From an uncultured Duncaniella sp. (lineage in GTDB: Bacteria > Bacteroidota > Bacteroidia > Bacteroidales > Muribaculaceae): DNA of 64,000 nt. The notes beneath the pieces are model-generated. The model was given only the letters and a program-made list of their open reading frames with translations. It had not been told where the DNA came from and ran no database searches. The stretch covers positions 1 through 64,000 of the forward strand of contig CAJULW010000038.1 in the NCBI GenBank assembly GCA_910587515.1, in the 5' to 3' direction. Shown in pieces: positions 46,453 to 55,347 of this stretch (position 1 is its first letter; each line of letters begins with the position of its first letter). Position numbers and translations under genes: made by a program.

Positions 46453-46743
46453 ATGATTTTTTTCAATAATTCTTTGCATGGGACAGCCATAATTTAAAAG
46501 AACGGATTATTCAAATTTGCCTGATACCGGATATTTATCAAACAACATGATTTTTCATGAAAATTGAAAATGCCATTGCCTTATGACGTTTTTGCCCAAA
46601 TCTTCAACAACACATCGGTCTCATAGCCTGTTAATCTATCCGACAATGATTGACATTGACTCACACCGCCGTAATTTTTAACTTTTATTTTCAATTGCGA
46701 TTCAATATAAGTAACTTGGCAGAGATGATCGCACGGATTTCTT

Positions 46744-46775
46744 TTTGAATTATTCAACGGAAATAATTAATTTTG
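46744..46775 (+). promoter_or_regulatory. Promoter of tpiA
   Basis: TTTG (46744-46747), 20 bases, TAATTTTG (46768-46775). Full consensus, 36 bases before the ATG. Confidence 0.8.
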
Positions 46776-46811
46776 CCACTGAATTTCAACCCCAACAATA
46801 ATTAAGGTAAA

Positions 46812-47567
46812 ATGAGAAAAAATATCGTTGCAGGCAACTGGAAAATGAACACCACGCTGCCCGAAGGCATCAAACTTGCTGAGGAGGTCAATGCGGCTCT
46901 TGCAAACGTCAATCCTAAATGTGAAGTGGTGATCTGCGCCCCGTTCACCCACCTTGCATCTATAAATAATGTCATTGACAAAACCAAGCTCGGACTTGGA
47001 GCGGAAAACTGCGCTGACCATCGGTCAGGAGCCTATACAGGAGAGGTTTCGGCTGCTATGGTTGCATCAACCGGGGCTGCTTATGTGATCTTAGGTCACT
47101 CGGAACGTCGCCAATACTACAATGAAACATCCGAAGTTCTACGAGATAAAGTGCGCCTCGCCCTTGACAACGGTCTCACCCCCATATTCTGCATAGGCGA
47201 AGTGCTCGAGCAGCGCGAAAACGGAAGTTTTTTTGATGTGGTGAAAACTCAAATAGAAGAAGGTCTTTTCAATCTCGAGGCGAATGAATTCGGGAAAATA
47301 ATATTGGCATACGAACCTGTATGGGCAATCGGCACCGGGAAAACCGCATCTGACGATCAGGCACAAGAAATGCACGCATTTATACGCAAGACAATCGCTG
47401 ACAAATACGGAAAAGAAGTCGCTGACAATACCTCGATTCTTTATGGAGGCAGCTGCAAGCCGACCAATGCCGCTCAACTTTTCGCCAAACCCGACGTAGA
47501 CGGTGGCCTTATCGGAGGAGCTGCGCTTGAAGCCGAGTCGTTCATGGGCATCGTTAACGCATTCTGA
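46812..47567 (+). CDS. tpiA: Triosephosphate isomerase
   Basis: Glycolytic TIM barrel of 251 residues. AGNWKMN holds the substrate lysine, LGHSERR the catalytic histidine, and AYEPVWAIGTGKTAS the catalytic glutamate and flexible loop 6. YGGSCKP and the C-terminal DGGLIGGAALEAESF phosphate-binding motif complete it. A consensus promoter precedes it and a strong terminator follows. Confidence 0.98.
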   Translation: MRKNIVAGNWKMNTTLPEGIKLAEEVNAALANVNPKCEVVICAPFTHLASINNVIDKTKLGLGAENCADHRSGAYTGEVSAAMVASTGAAYVILGHSERRQYYNETSEVLRDKVRLALDNGLTPIFCIGEVLEQRENGSFFDVVKTQIEEGLFNLEANEFGKIILAYEPVWAIGTGKTASDDQAQEMHAFIRKTIADKYGKEVADNTSILYGGSCKPTNAAQLFAKPDVDGGLIGGAALEAESFMGIVNAF

Positions 47568-47592
47568 TCCATCCTATACGGCTAAAATATAA

Positions 47593-47630
47593 ACCCGCAC
47601 GGGCAACCATGCTTCCGTGCGGGTATTATT
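47593..47630 (+). terminator. Terminator after tpiA
   Basis: ACCCGCACGG (47593-47602) pairs perfectly with CCGTGCGGGT (47615-47624), followed by ATTATT. Confidence 0.85.
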
Positions 47631-47663
47631 ATCAACTGTAAAACTCCAACCAAAACTTTAACA

Positions 47664-48146
47664 ATGAAATCGATATCTCTTTCCGCAATTCTTTTGTCGA
47701 TTACTGCTCCATTGGCTCTTGCTGACTCTGAAACCGCAACCATCGTAGACCATATAACAAAAGACAGTATCAATATCATTAATCAGCCTGAAAAATTAAT
47801 GCAGCGTCTGTTTCCGGTTGAAGGAGTACAGGAAGAAGAACAAAAAGAGGAGACGGCACGACCCGTCAACGGAAGAATGGCCGGATACAGGGTGCAGGTT
47901 TTCAGTGATAACAACGCCCGTACCGCTAAAAGCGAGGCTCGGTCCAAACAGCGCATAATTTCATCGCGTTTCCCTAAATATCAGACATACGTTATATACA
48001 CGTCTCCTTACTGGCGTCTCAAAGTAGGAGATTTCCGTACACAGCAAGAGGCCAATAACGCAGCAGAAGAATTACGAAAGGCGTTTCCGTCATATAGTAA
48101 GGAAATACGTATTGTCCGTGATCGTGTAAATATACATGGAGACTAA
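47664..48146 (+). CDS. SPOR domain-containing periplasmic protein
   Basis: 160 residues with a signal peptide (ISLSAILLSITAPLALA). A linker rich in Glu (EEEQKEE) leads to a C-terminal SPOR domain from about residue 72: YRVQVFSDNNARTAKSEA, then YWRLKVGDFRTQQEANNAAE. SPOR domains bind denuded glycan strands at the division septum. The tpiA-SPOR-folE order is common in Bacteroidales. Confidence 0.92.
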   Translation: MKSISLSAILLSITAPLALADSETATIVDHITKDSINIINQPEKLMQRLFPVEGVQEEEQKEETARPVNGRMAGYRVQVFSDNNARTAKSEARSKQRIISSRFPKYQTYVIYTSPYWRLKVGDFRTQQEANNAAEELRKAFPSYSKEIRIVRDRVNIHGD

Positions 48147-48190
48147 CGATTATGGTCGATATCAGTATAATTTATTGAAACAGGTTAATA

Positions 48191-48769
48191 ATGGAAAATG
48201 GAGTGAATGACGATATTGTCAAACAGATAGCCGATCATTATGAGGCAATTATAAAACTTATCGGCGAGGATGTTTCGCGCGAAGGACTGATCAAGACCCC
48301 CATGCGGGCGGCCAAAGCGATCGTATATGCCACACGCGGTTATCGGCAAAATGCCGACAAAATTATAAATGAAGCCATTTTCACACACGAAGGCTCCAGG
48401 ATGGTTATCGTGAAAGACATCGAATTTTATTCTCTTTGCGAACATCATATCCTCCCGTTTTTCGGCAAAGTGTCGATCGGATATATCCCTAACGGAAAAA
48501 CAATAGGACTGAGCAAACTTGCACGTCTTGTGGATTACTATGCCCGCAGGCTCCAGGTGCAAGAAAGGATGACTTCACAGATATGCGAAATTGTCATGGA
48601 CAAACTTGATGCCAAAGGTGTGATAGCAGTCTGCACCGGTGATCATCTGTGCATGAAAATGCGTGGTGTCGAAAAGCAATATTCAGCGACAACTACCATT
48701 GAGACTAAAGGTGTGTTTGAGGACTCCCCCGCCCTTTGTGATGAGTTTTTCAGGTCATTAAGGCATTGA
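48191..48769 (+). CDS. folE: GTP cyclohydrolase I
   Basis: First enzyme of tetrahydrofolate synthesis, 192 residues. Zinc ligands are in SLCEHHILPF and GDHLCMKMRGVEK; GYIPNGKTIGLSKLARLVDYY is the classic family motif. The gene follows the SPOR gene by 44 bases. folP, a later step of the same pathway, is in this window too but in a different operon. Confidence 0.97.
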   Translation: MENGVNDDIVKQIADHYEAIIKLIGEDVSREGLIKTPMRAAKAIVYATRGYRQNADKIINEAIFTHEGSRMVIVKDIEFYSLCEHHILPFFGKVSIGYIPNGKTIGLSKLARLVDYYARRLQVQERMTSQICEIVMDKLDAKGVIAVCTGDHLCMKMRGVEKQYSATTTIETKGVFEDSPALCDEFFRSLRH

Positions 48770-48784
48770 TAGTTTATCCAATCC

Positions 48785-49384
48785 TTATTTTCTATCGTCC
48801 ATATCGGCTTTTATATCTTCCAATCTGACGAGGTTGGAAACTATCGCGTATATTGTAAGTCCGGCCGGTGTGTGAATGTGTAATTTTGAAGCGATATTTC
48901 TTCTATGTGTCATTATCGTATTGACAGACACATTCATTTCAGCTGCGATTTCCTTATTCGACAATCCTTTGACAATCCCCACGACGACTTCTTTTTCCCG
49001 GGGACTTAAATCTTTTGCCCGTTCACCTTCCGATTCTTGAACAAGGTTACGTTTTATAACTTCAATAATCCTGTCAGGACTATCGTAAACCGAGAATGTA
49101 TCATCAAACCAACGTATAGAGTCTGACGGCATCTGGTGACTCAGCAAAGCAATCAGTTTAACTGGAAACGAAGATGCGCTTTTAAGAACCTCCCATTCGA
49201 TATCACAACATAACGGATCGGCTATCAAGACTGACGGATGCCCCCGGCTCACGTCCTCTATCCAGTTTGCGGCATCCAAGTCTACGACCGCACAATTAAT
49301 GTCGGGCATCTTTCTTAATATGGCTTTCATTCCGGCCGATTGGATAGCAGAGGGTAACAACAAGGCAAACGTCAGATGTCGCAT
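48785..49384 (-). CDS. LuxR-type transcriptional regulator
   Basis: 199 residues. The C-terminal helix-turn-helix is clear: LSPREKEVVVGIVKGLSNKE, then MNVSVNTIMTHRRNIASKL. The N-terminal 130 residues resemble a degenerate response-regulator domain: the acidic pocket near the N-terminus is missing and only D in LIADP remains as a possible phosphorylation site. It is the last gene of the DUF5606-hemerythrin-regulator operon, seven bases after the hemerythrin gene, so the two proteins probably work together. No histidine kinase is next to it. Confidence 0.87.
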   Translation of the reverse strand: MRHLTFALLLPSAIQSAGMKAILRKMPDINCAVVDLDAANWIEDVSRGHPSVLIADPLCCDIEWEVLKSASSFPVKLIALLSHQMPSDSIRWFDDTFSVYDSPDRIIEVIKRNLVQESEGERAKDLSPREKEVVVGIVKGLSNKEIAAEMNVSVNTIMTHRRNIASKLHIHTPAGLTIYAIVSNLVRLEDIKADMDDRK

Positions 49385-49391
49385 AACGGAT

Positions 49392-50072
49392 TTAAAATTT
49401 TTCGATCCTTGTAATCAAAGGTATCAATATGTGATTTTCTATCTGGGCGTGGGACATCAGATCCTCTTCACAATTATATATATCGGCCAATGCGTCATAC
49501 ATCCTGAAAGGCTTAGACGTTGCATAATATCTAAGTATGATATTTTTCAATTCTCCGAGTTTATCTTCAATCTCCCCGTCATGGCTACGGACGAACACAT
49601 CTATACTGTAATCGGTAGGCTGTCCGTGACACAAAGCCTTAACATATGGAAATACCACCTCTTCTTCGTATGCAAAATGTTTACGCACAAGCGAAGTGTA
49701 GTCATCAAAGAATCCGATGATGATCGGATTGATACTTCCACATGAATCATCGAACGCCCCAAGCAGATTCGTCCTTATATGAGGTAGTTTATAAGAAAGA
49801 TAGTATTCGTGGGAATTATGAAGAAAACACACTATATCTTCAGGTGACACAGACGCCATCGCGGATTTGTCGATATCACCCGAAAGAAGAAAGTTTATTA
49901 TTAACAAGAACGCATTCGTATCTATCCCCGATTCGCGACAAAGTTCGCCTATTGTCTTGTTCCCGAACCCGAGAGGAAGGGAGAAACGGCTAAGGACTGT
50001 CAGGACATTGTAATCATAATCGATCAGATCGACCACACAGTCCTTAGCTGTAAATCGCTTTTCTATCTTCAC
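49392..50072 (-). CDS. Hemerythrin-like (HHE) protein with RIC-like N-terminus
   Basis: 226 residues, cytoplasmic. Residues 10-65 resemble the N-terminal ScdA/DUF542 domain of iron-sulfur repair proteins (RIC/YtfE), but the usual CC pair of that domain is absent. Residues 75-220 form a four-helix HHE domain with diiron-ligand candidates in FLHNSHEYY, KHFAYEEEVVFP, RSHDGEIED and MSHAQIENHILIP. Such proteins bind a diiron-oxo centre that responds to oxygen or nitric oxide. It overlaps the DUF5606 gene by four bases and precedes the LuxR-type regulator. Confidence 0.85.
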   Translation of the reverse strand: MKIEKRFTAKDCVVDLIDYDYNVLTVLSRFSLPLGFGNKTIGELCRESGIDTNAFLLIINFLLSGDIDKSAMASVSPEDIVCFLHNSHEYYLSYKLPHIRTNLLGAFDDSCGSINPIIIGFFDDYTSLVRKHFAYEEEVVFPYVKALCHGQPTDYSIDVFVRSHDGEIEDKLGELKNIILRYYATSKPFRMYDALADIYNCEEDLMSHAQIENHILIPLITRIEKF

Positions 50073-50506
50073 TTTTCTTCGTTTTTTTCCGACGATTCAT
50101 CAGAGGCAGAGTCGTCCTCAATTGAAAAGTCAGTCAATCCAGCGGCAATCAACTGATTGTACCATGTCAGAAGTTTTTTTATATCTGAAGTGTATACTTT
50201 CTCTCTGTCAAAATCGGGAAGTATTCCGGCGAAATACTCGCGGATGTCCGAATCATTTCCGATAGCCTTTATGTCCACAGCTTGACATGATGAATCTTGC
50301 TTGATTTTATCAAATACCTGTGCCAATGGCACATCACCTTCGGTTGTGTATATGGAAATATCCCCAAGAGATATGACCTTATCATGTGCGTATGCCGGAG
50401 TGCGCTTTCCGGTTGAAACGGATTCAACAATCAGCATGTTTTTGCCTCTGTTTGCAAGACGGAACAGCCCGGGTCGGCCTGAAATCGAAAGAATATTTTT
50501 TAGCAT
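50069..50506 (-). CDS. DUF5606 family protein
   Basis: 145 residues. The N-terminus LKNILSISGRPGLFRLANRG and the following TGKRTPAYAHDKVISLGDIS match the Bacteroidota DUF5606 family as I remember it. The C-terminal 20 residues are an acidic, disordered tail (Asp, Ser, Glu). Function unknown; the N-terminal part may bind nucleic acid. It is first in the operon, with a full promoter 26 bases upstream. Confidence 0.8.
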   Translation of the reverse strand: MLKNILSISGRPGLFRLANRGKNMLIVESVSTGKRTPAYAHDKVISLGDISIYTTEGDVPLAQVFDKIKQDSSCQAVDIKAIGNDSDIREYFAGILPDFDREKVYTSDIKKLLTWYNQLIAAGLTDFSIEDDSASDESSEKNEEK

Positions 50507-50531
50507 GATTTTGAATTATGTATTACGTTTA

Positions 50532-50563
50532 CAAAGTTACGAATTTAGCGGTTTGTCGACAAA
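50532..50563 (-). promoter_or_regulatory. Promoter of the DUF5606-hemerythrin-LuxR operon
   Basis: Minus strand TTTG (50560-50563), 20 bases, TAACTTTG (50532-50539). Full consensus. Confidence 0.8.
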
Positions 50564-50839
50564 TTTTCAGATATAGATTTAAGTGAATCACTGTATATAT
50601 GGCAGCCTAAAATCACTGCCTGCATGGCAATCAATTATCTTTTTAATCATTTTGTACGCCAAATCTCGCATTGATGCTCACTATAAGCAGAAAAATATAC
50701 CGCATTTGGCCACTGACACTGATATAAAAACAGTATCCAATGCATCACACGCATCAAAGTAAGTATATCCATCTATTAAAAAATACGATTGCATTAATTA
50801 AAGAAAATCTACACTCAAATTGTCGATGTACATTAAAAT
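50564..50839. other. Gap between the DUF5606 operon and the MATE gene
   Basis: No ORF of coding character, no RNA gene and no strong hairpin seen; it contains the 3' side of the MATE gene, without an obvious terminator. Confidence 0.5.
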
Positions 50840-52225
50840 TCAAGTGGTAACTGTTTTGGATGCCCCCTTGCGAAATTTGGCGAGCTGGAACGCGACCATG
50901 ACACATGTTACAAGTGTAGCGATGATATCCGAAGCAGGAAAAGCCGCCCATACACCATCCAGTCCTATACGCGGAGGAAGCACAAGCAACAAAGGAATAA
51001 GAAATAATACCTGACGCGTAAGCGAAAGAAATATTGACGCGGCCGCTTTACCGATAGACTGAAACAATGTCGTGGACACAACCTGAAATCCGACAACAGT
51101 AAATGCGATCATGGATATATGAAGGCAGCGCGATGTTTCGCGTATTAATTCCGGATCAGTAGAAAATGCCCGGCCGATATAATCAGGAAATACCAATCCT
51201 ATTATTTGGCCGAATGTCACGATACATGTGGACACTCCAACCGCCAGCCAGTAAGTACGCCTGAGCCGATGTATATGCCCTGCCCCGTAATTATATCCGA
51301 TGATAGGCTGCATACCCTGACAGATACCGACCACGACCATTGTCATTAACGATGTATATGACGTAAATATACCCGCAGCGGCGACAGCTATATCGCCGCC
51401 ATGGGCATAAAGAGTCTTGTTGATTATCACATTTATAAAACATGCGGCCGCGTTTACGACCGATGGTGCAGCACCTATCGAAATTACAGGAATAAACACT
51501 CTTACACAAAGTTTGTACATTGTGCGATCCTTTGTAAAACGCAATGTGCTATCTCTTGAAAAAAAATGCACAAACACGAAAAACGCGGATATCATCATTG
51601 ATATGTCTGTCGCTATAGCCGCTCCCTTTATTCCCATTTTGAAATAAAAAATAAACAATGGGGCAAGAATCAGATTACATCCGGCTCCGATAAACATAGT
51701 CACCATAGCCTTTACCGGATATCCTGATGCTCTCATGAAATTATTAAACGTGAACGCAAAATTGGTCATGAACATACCGGGAAGTATGTAAAGCATAAAA
51801 TCACGGGCATACGGCAATGTAACATCACTGGCCCCGAAGGCAATCAGGATTTCATCAATAAATATAGCGAAAAATGTCAGATAGCAGCATATTATGACAG
51901 CCAGAAGAACCAATGAATTTCCAAGAACTTTCTGAGCACCGTCGTGGTCTTTCGCTCCAAGCAATATCGAAATTCGCGCTGATCCACCCGCACCTATAAG
52001 AACACCCAAAGCAGCCGAGAGATTCATAACCGGAAACGTGATCGCGAGTCCGGCTATGGCTTCAGGTCCGACACCCTGACCTATAAATATTCTATCAATT
52101 ATATTGTAGAGAGACATTACAAGCATACCGACCACAGCGGGAAGACTGTAACGCCAAAGCAAACGACCGACAGGAACCACGCTCAATTCCTGAAGATTTC
52201 TATTATCAGAGACTATATTTTCCAT
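50840..52225 (-). CDS. MATE family efflux transporter
   Basis: Polytopic inner-membrane exporter of 461 residues with 12 hydrophobic helices in two halves. The N-terminal half begins SLPAVVGMLVMSLYNIIDRIFIGQGVGPEAIAGLA, and the second-half counterpart includes GICQGMQPIIGYNYGAG, both characteristic of MATE proteins (DinF/NorM group). It probably exports cationic drugs or metabolites using Na+ or H+. It has its own -7 element and is not linked to a regulator. Confidence 0.93.
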   Translation of the reverse strand: MENIVSDNRNLQELSVVPVGRLLWRYSLPAVVGMLVMSLYNIIDRIFIGQGVGPEAIAGLAITFPVMNLSAALGVLIGAGGSARISILLGAKDHDGAQKVLGNSLVLLAVIICCYLTFFAIFIDEILIAFGASDVTLPYARDFMLYILPGMFMTNFAFTFNNFMRASGYPVKAMVTMFIGAGCNLILAPLFIFYFKMGIKGAAIATDISMMISAFFVFVHFFSRDSTLRFTKDRTMYKLCVRVFIPVISIGAAPSVVNAAACFINVIINKTLYAHGGDIAVAAAGIFTSYTSLMTMVVVGICQGMQPIIGYNYGAGHIHRLRRTYWLAVGVSTCIVTFGQIIGLVFPDYIGRAFSTDPELIRETSRCLHISMIAFTVVGFQVVSTTLFQSIGKAAASIFLSLTRQVLFLIPLLLVLPPRIGLDGVWAAFPASDIIATLVTCVMVAFQLAKFRKGASKTVTT

Positions 52226-52238
52226 GTTTAAATCATCG

Positions 52239-52246
52239 CAAAGTTA
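52239..52246 (-). promoter_or_regulatory. -7 promoter element of the MATE gene
   Basis: TAACTTTG on the minus strand, 13 bases before the ATG; no clear -33 box. Confidence 0.55.
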
Positions 52247-52309
52247 TGAAATCTTTAACGCTCGATTTTATTTTTAGCAATTTTTAGCGTTTAATTAAAA
52301 TATAAATAC

Positions 52310-52317
52310 TACTTTTG
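52310..52317 (+). promoter_or_regulatory. -7 promoter element of the 52386 gene
   Basis: TACTTTTG, 68 bases before the ATG at 52386. Confidence 0.5.
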
Positions 52318-52385
52318 CTTCCCAGGTATATGGCCTTATATTATTAAAGCAAATATTATACGCACGCCTTGAAAAACTCGGTGCA

Positions 52386-52931
52386 ATGAAAGTAACACTC
52401 TCACTAATATTCTCATTGGTGACGACATTTGTCTTACATGCTGATGACCTCGGTATGTTCGGCCTTAAAGGCCCCGTCGATTCCATCTGCATAATAATGG
52501 ACGACGCCGGACTCGAATGGCAGATTGAATTCAAATTTGACCAAAACGGCATCCTGACAAGTATGGACGACGAAGAACTGGACAGCAAACGCGACTCCAA
52601 GGGGCGTATAGTCTCTATAATATTGGAAGATTCGGCCGAAGATGACGAAGATACGATCGCCACATTCGAAACCAAACTCATATACGACAACAAAGGCCGT
52701 GTGATCCGTACAGAAACAACCGATACGGAAGAGCAATGGATCCAAAATTATCACTACGGGAAAGACAGTTTACTCCAAAGGAGAGACTATGGTGTAAACG
52801 GGAACGATGAATATTCGACTTACAGATACGTTAAATTCGACGAATACGGAAACTGGATTGAACGAATTGAAAAACTTGGATCCATGGATCAGACCATAAA
52901 TCATAAAAGACAGATTATATACAGAAAATAA
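52386..52931 (+). CDS. Small exported protein with YD/RHS-like strands
   Basis: 181 residues with a signal peptide (TLSLIFSLVTTFVLHA). The mature protein is acidic and built of repeated short beta motifs of the type F/YDxxGxI/V, for example KFDQNGIL, SKGRIVSI, YDNKGRVIRT and KFDEYGNWIE. These resemble YD/RHS-type repeats or the toxin-free small exported beta proteins of Bacteroidales. No catalytic motif is visible. It stands 33 bases before the nfn-like pair but has its own promoter, so a shared function is not implied. Confidence 0.75.
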   Translation: MKVTLSLIFSLVTTFVLHADDLGMFGLKGPVDSICIIMDDAGLEWQIEFKFDQNGILTSMDDEELDSKRDSKGRIVSIILEDSAEDDEDTIATFETKLIYDNKGRVIRTETTDTEEQWIQNYHYGKDSLLQRRDYGVNGNDEYSTYRYVKFDEYGNWIERIEKLGSMDQTINHKRQIIYRK

Positions 52932-52964
52932 CAACCTAAAATCTAAATCAACTCAGAACCTATT

Positions 52965-53753
52965 ATGTCCATGTTTAAAATAGTAGAAAAAGAGCATTTT
53001 TCAGAGCATGTTGTCAAACTTGTTGTGGAAGCACCAATGATAGCACGTTCTCGCCGACCGGGACATTTCGTTATAGTCCGTACCGGAGATGGAGGAGAAA
53101 GAATCCCGCTTACAATAGCAGACGCTGATGTAAATCGCGGCACAATAACACTTGTCATCCAAGAAATCGGGACAAGTACAAAAAAAATATGCGGACTTGA
53201 GCCAGGTGATTGCCTGACAGACGTGGTCGGTCCATTGGGACAAGCGACACACATCGAGAAAGTCGGAACCGTGGTGTGTTGTGGCGGTGGTGTCGGTGTC
53301 GCCCCTCTTCTGCCTATAATAAAAGCGATGAAAGAGGCTGGTAATAAAGTAATTTCCATTCTTGCTGCACGCAGCGAGGATCTTATAATCCTGGAAAAGC
53401 AGGTGGCAGAATATAGCGATGAAGTTATAATAATGACCGATGACGGCTCCAAAGGGAAGAAAGGTCTTGTCACAGCCGGTGTGGAAGATGTCATCAACAG
53501 AGAAAAGGTCGATTTAGTTGTGGCGATCGGACCGGCTGTCATGATGAAATTCGTTGCATTGACAACAAAAAAATACGATGTGCCGACTATGGTTTCACTT
53601 AACACCATAATGGTTGACGGCACCGGAATGTGCGGTGCATGCCGTATTACCGTTGACGGTAAAACCAAATTCGTATGCATCGACGGCCCTGAATTTGATG
53701 CGCACAAAGTAGACTTTGACGAAATGATCATGCGACTCAAGGCCTACAATTAA
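52965..53753 (+). CDS. NfnA/SudB-type FAD and [2Fe-2S] electron-transfer subunit
   Basis: 262 residues related to the dihydroorotate dehydrogenase electron-transfer subunit PyrK. The FAD domain has RRPGHFVIVRTGDGGERIPL, the NAD(P) domain has GGGVGVAPLLPIIKAM, and the C-terminal [2Fe-2S] site has MCGACRITVDGK plus a later FVCIDGPEF. Located right before an NfnB-like subunit, it forms the small subunit of NADH-dependent ferredoxin:NADP+ oxidoreductase (Nfn) or of sulfide dehydrogenase SudBA. The two cannot be separated by sequence alone. No pyrD lies nearby, which argues against a pyrimidine role. Confidence 0.88.
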   Translation: MSMFKIVEKEHFSEHVVKLVVEAPMIARSRRPGHFVIVRTGDGGERIPLTIADADVNRGTITLVIQEIGTSTKKICGLEPGDCLTDVVGPLGQATHIEKVGTVVCCGGGVGVAPLLPIIKAMKEAGNKVISILAARSEDLIILEKQVAEYSDEVIIMTDDGSKGKKGLVTAGVEDVINREKVDLVVAIGPAVMMKFVALTTKKYDVPTMVSLNTIMVDGTGMCGACRITVDGKTKFVCIDGPEFDAHKVDFDEMIMRLKAYN

Positions 53754-53804
53754 AAACACATTATATCTCTTATTTTTCGATCAACCTTAAAAGTCGATTT
53801 TGTG

Positions 53805-55274
53805 ATGAATCAAAATATCAGCCGCGACGCAGAATGGCGTGAAAATCTCCGCAATTCAATCAGTGCAAAGCAACGGACATCCATACCAAGAGCTATTATG
53901 CCACAACTTGACCCTGCATACCGCGTCACATGCAACCATGAAGTCAATCAAGGCCTATCAGCCGGACAAGCGGTAATTGAAGCGTCAAGATGTCTTGACT
54001 GCCCAGATCCGCAATGTACACATGGGTGCCCGGTATCAATTGACATCCCCTCGTTTATCAAAAATATCGAACGCGGTGATTTCCTTTCAGCCGCAGCCGT
54101 TCTGAAACAAACCAGTGCATTACCCGCAGTGTGTGGGCGAGTTTGTCCGCAGGAAAAGCAGTGTGAATCAAGGTGTATTTACAACAAGATGAAAAAAACA
54201 CCTGTCGCAATCGGATATCTCGAACGCTTTGCCGCAGATTTCGAACGAGAAAACACTAAAGTCAACCATCTCATCCCGAACAAAACCGCTACCAAAGCAA
54301 ATGGCTATAAGATAGCCGTGGTCGGTTCAGGACCTGCCGGACTGTCTTTTGCTGGAGACATGATCAAGAAAGGATACGATGTCACTGTCTATGAAGCCCT
54401 ACACGAGATAGGTGGTGTGCTCAAATATGGTATACCAGAATTTAGATTGCCTAACTCAGTCGTTGAAGCCGAGATCGACGGTTTACGCAAAGAAGGTGTC
54501 AAATTTATCAAGGATTGCGTTGTCGGAAAAACAATATCATACGACCAATTGCACGAAATGGGATTTGATGGCATCTTTGTCGCATCCGGAGCAGGTCTGC
54601 CCCGTTTCATGGGAATCCCTGGAGAAAACTACATAGGGATAATGTCCTCCAACGAATATCTCACCCGTATCAATCTTATGGGGGCCGGACAGCCTGGAGA
54701 AGACACTCCGGTGTTAAAAGGGAAACGTGTTGCTGTAATCGGTGGTGGAAACACAGCTATGGACTCTGTGCGCACAGCTTTACGTCAAGGATCAGAAAAG
54801 GCGATGATTGTATACCGTCGCAGTCTTGAAGAAATGCCGGCTCGCGTTGAAGAAGTCCACCACGCCATCGAAGAAGGTGTCGAATTCATGACACTTAGCA
54901 ATCCCATCGAATATCTTGCAGATGAAAAGGGCCGTGTGCGCGCGATGAAAGTGCAACGGATGGAACTTGGAGAACCGGACGAATCCGGACGTAGATCACC
55001 AGTTCCGATAGATGGCGCGATAGACGAAATTCCGGTCGATCTGGTTATCGTAAGTGTCGGGGTATCTCCAAATCCTCTTATCCCGAATGCGATTCCCGAA
55101 CTTGAAGTGTCTCGTCGCGGAACAATCATAGTAAACGAAGAAACAATGAGATCTTCTTTAAAAGATATATATGCCGGAGGCGATATAGTACGTGGCGGAG
55201 CCACGGTAATCCTCGCCATGGGTGACGGTCGTCGCGCGGCCGCTGCCATGGATAAAGCCATTATTGGCGGCTGA
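53805..55274 (+). CDS. NfnB/SudA-type (GltD-like) flavoprotein subunit
   Basis: 489 residues of the small-subunit glutamate synthase family. The N-terminal domain holds cysteines for two [4Fe-4S] clusters (CLDCPDPQCTHGCP and VCGRVCPQEKQCESRCI). Then come the FAD motif VVGSGPAGLSFAGDM and NADP motif VIGGGNTAMDSVRTALRQG. The end (YAGGDIVRGGATVILAMGDG) closes the FAD fold. It pairs with the preceding gene 51 bases upstream as an electron-bifurcating Nfn or a Sud complex. The large glutamate synthase subunit is not here. An in-frame GTG directly before the chosen ATG is possible too. Confidence 0.9.
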   Translation: MNQNISRDAEWRENLRNSISAKQRTSIPRAIMPQLDPAYRVTCNHEVNQGLSAGQAVIEASRCLDCPDPQCTHGCPVSIDIPSFIKNIERGDFLSAAAVLKQTSALPAVCGRVCPQEKQCESRCIYNKMKKTPVAIGYLERFAADFERENTKVNHLIPNKTATKANGYKIAVVGSGPAGLSFAGDMIKKGYDVTVYEALHEIGGVLKYGIPEFRLPNSVVEAEIDGLRKEGVKFIKDCVVGKTISYDQLHEMGFDGIFVASGAGLPRFMGIPGENYIGIMSSNEYLTRINLMGAGQPGEDTPVLKGKRVAVIGGGNTAMDSVRTALRQGSEKAMIVYRRSLEEMPARVEEVHHAIEEGVEFMTLSNPIEYLADEKGRVRAMKVQRMELGEPDESGRRSPVPIDGAIDEIPVDLVIVSVGVSPNPLIPNAIPELEVSRRGTIIVNEETMRSSLKDIYAGGDIVRGGATVILAMGDGRRAAAAMDKAIIGG

Positions 55275-55287
55275 GATTTGCGGTAAG

Positions 55288-55319
55288 TTTGCGTGAACGC
55301 GAAAAATTCACTAAATTTG
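55288..55319 (+). promoter_or_regulatory. Promoter of the 55348 gene
   Basis: TTTG (55288-55291), 20 bases, TAAATTTG (55312-55319). Full consensus. Confidence 0.75.
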
Positions 55320-55347
55320 AGCAGACAATCTAAATCTCAGACAATTC

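Larger units (their letters stand above)
46393..46811. other. Divergent purT-tpiA intergenic region
   Basis: About 420 bases. It contains the purT promoter element at 46445-46452 and the tpiA promoter at 46744-46775. Between them I see no ORF, tRNA or strong hairpin. Confidence 0.6.

Noticed and set aside
46393..46811. Possible tRNA or RNA gene in the purT-tpiA gap
   Set aside because: No cloverleaf, no T-loop consensus and no strong paired structure beyond short AT palindromes.
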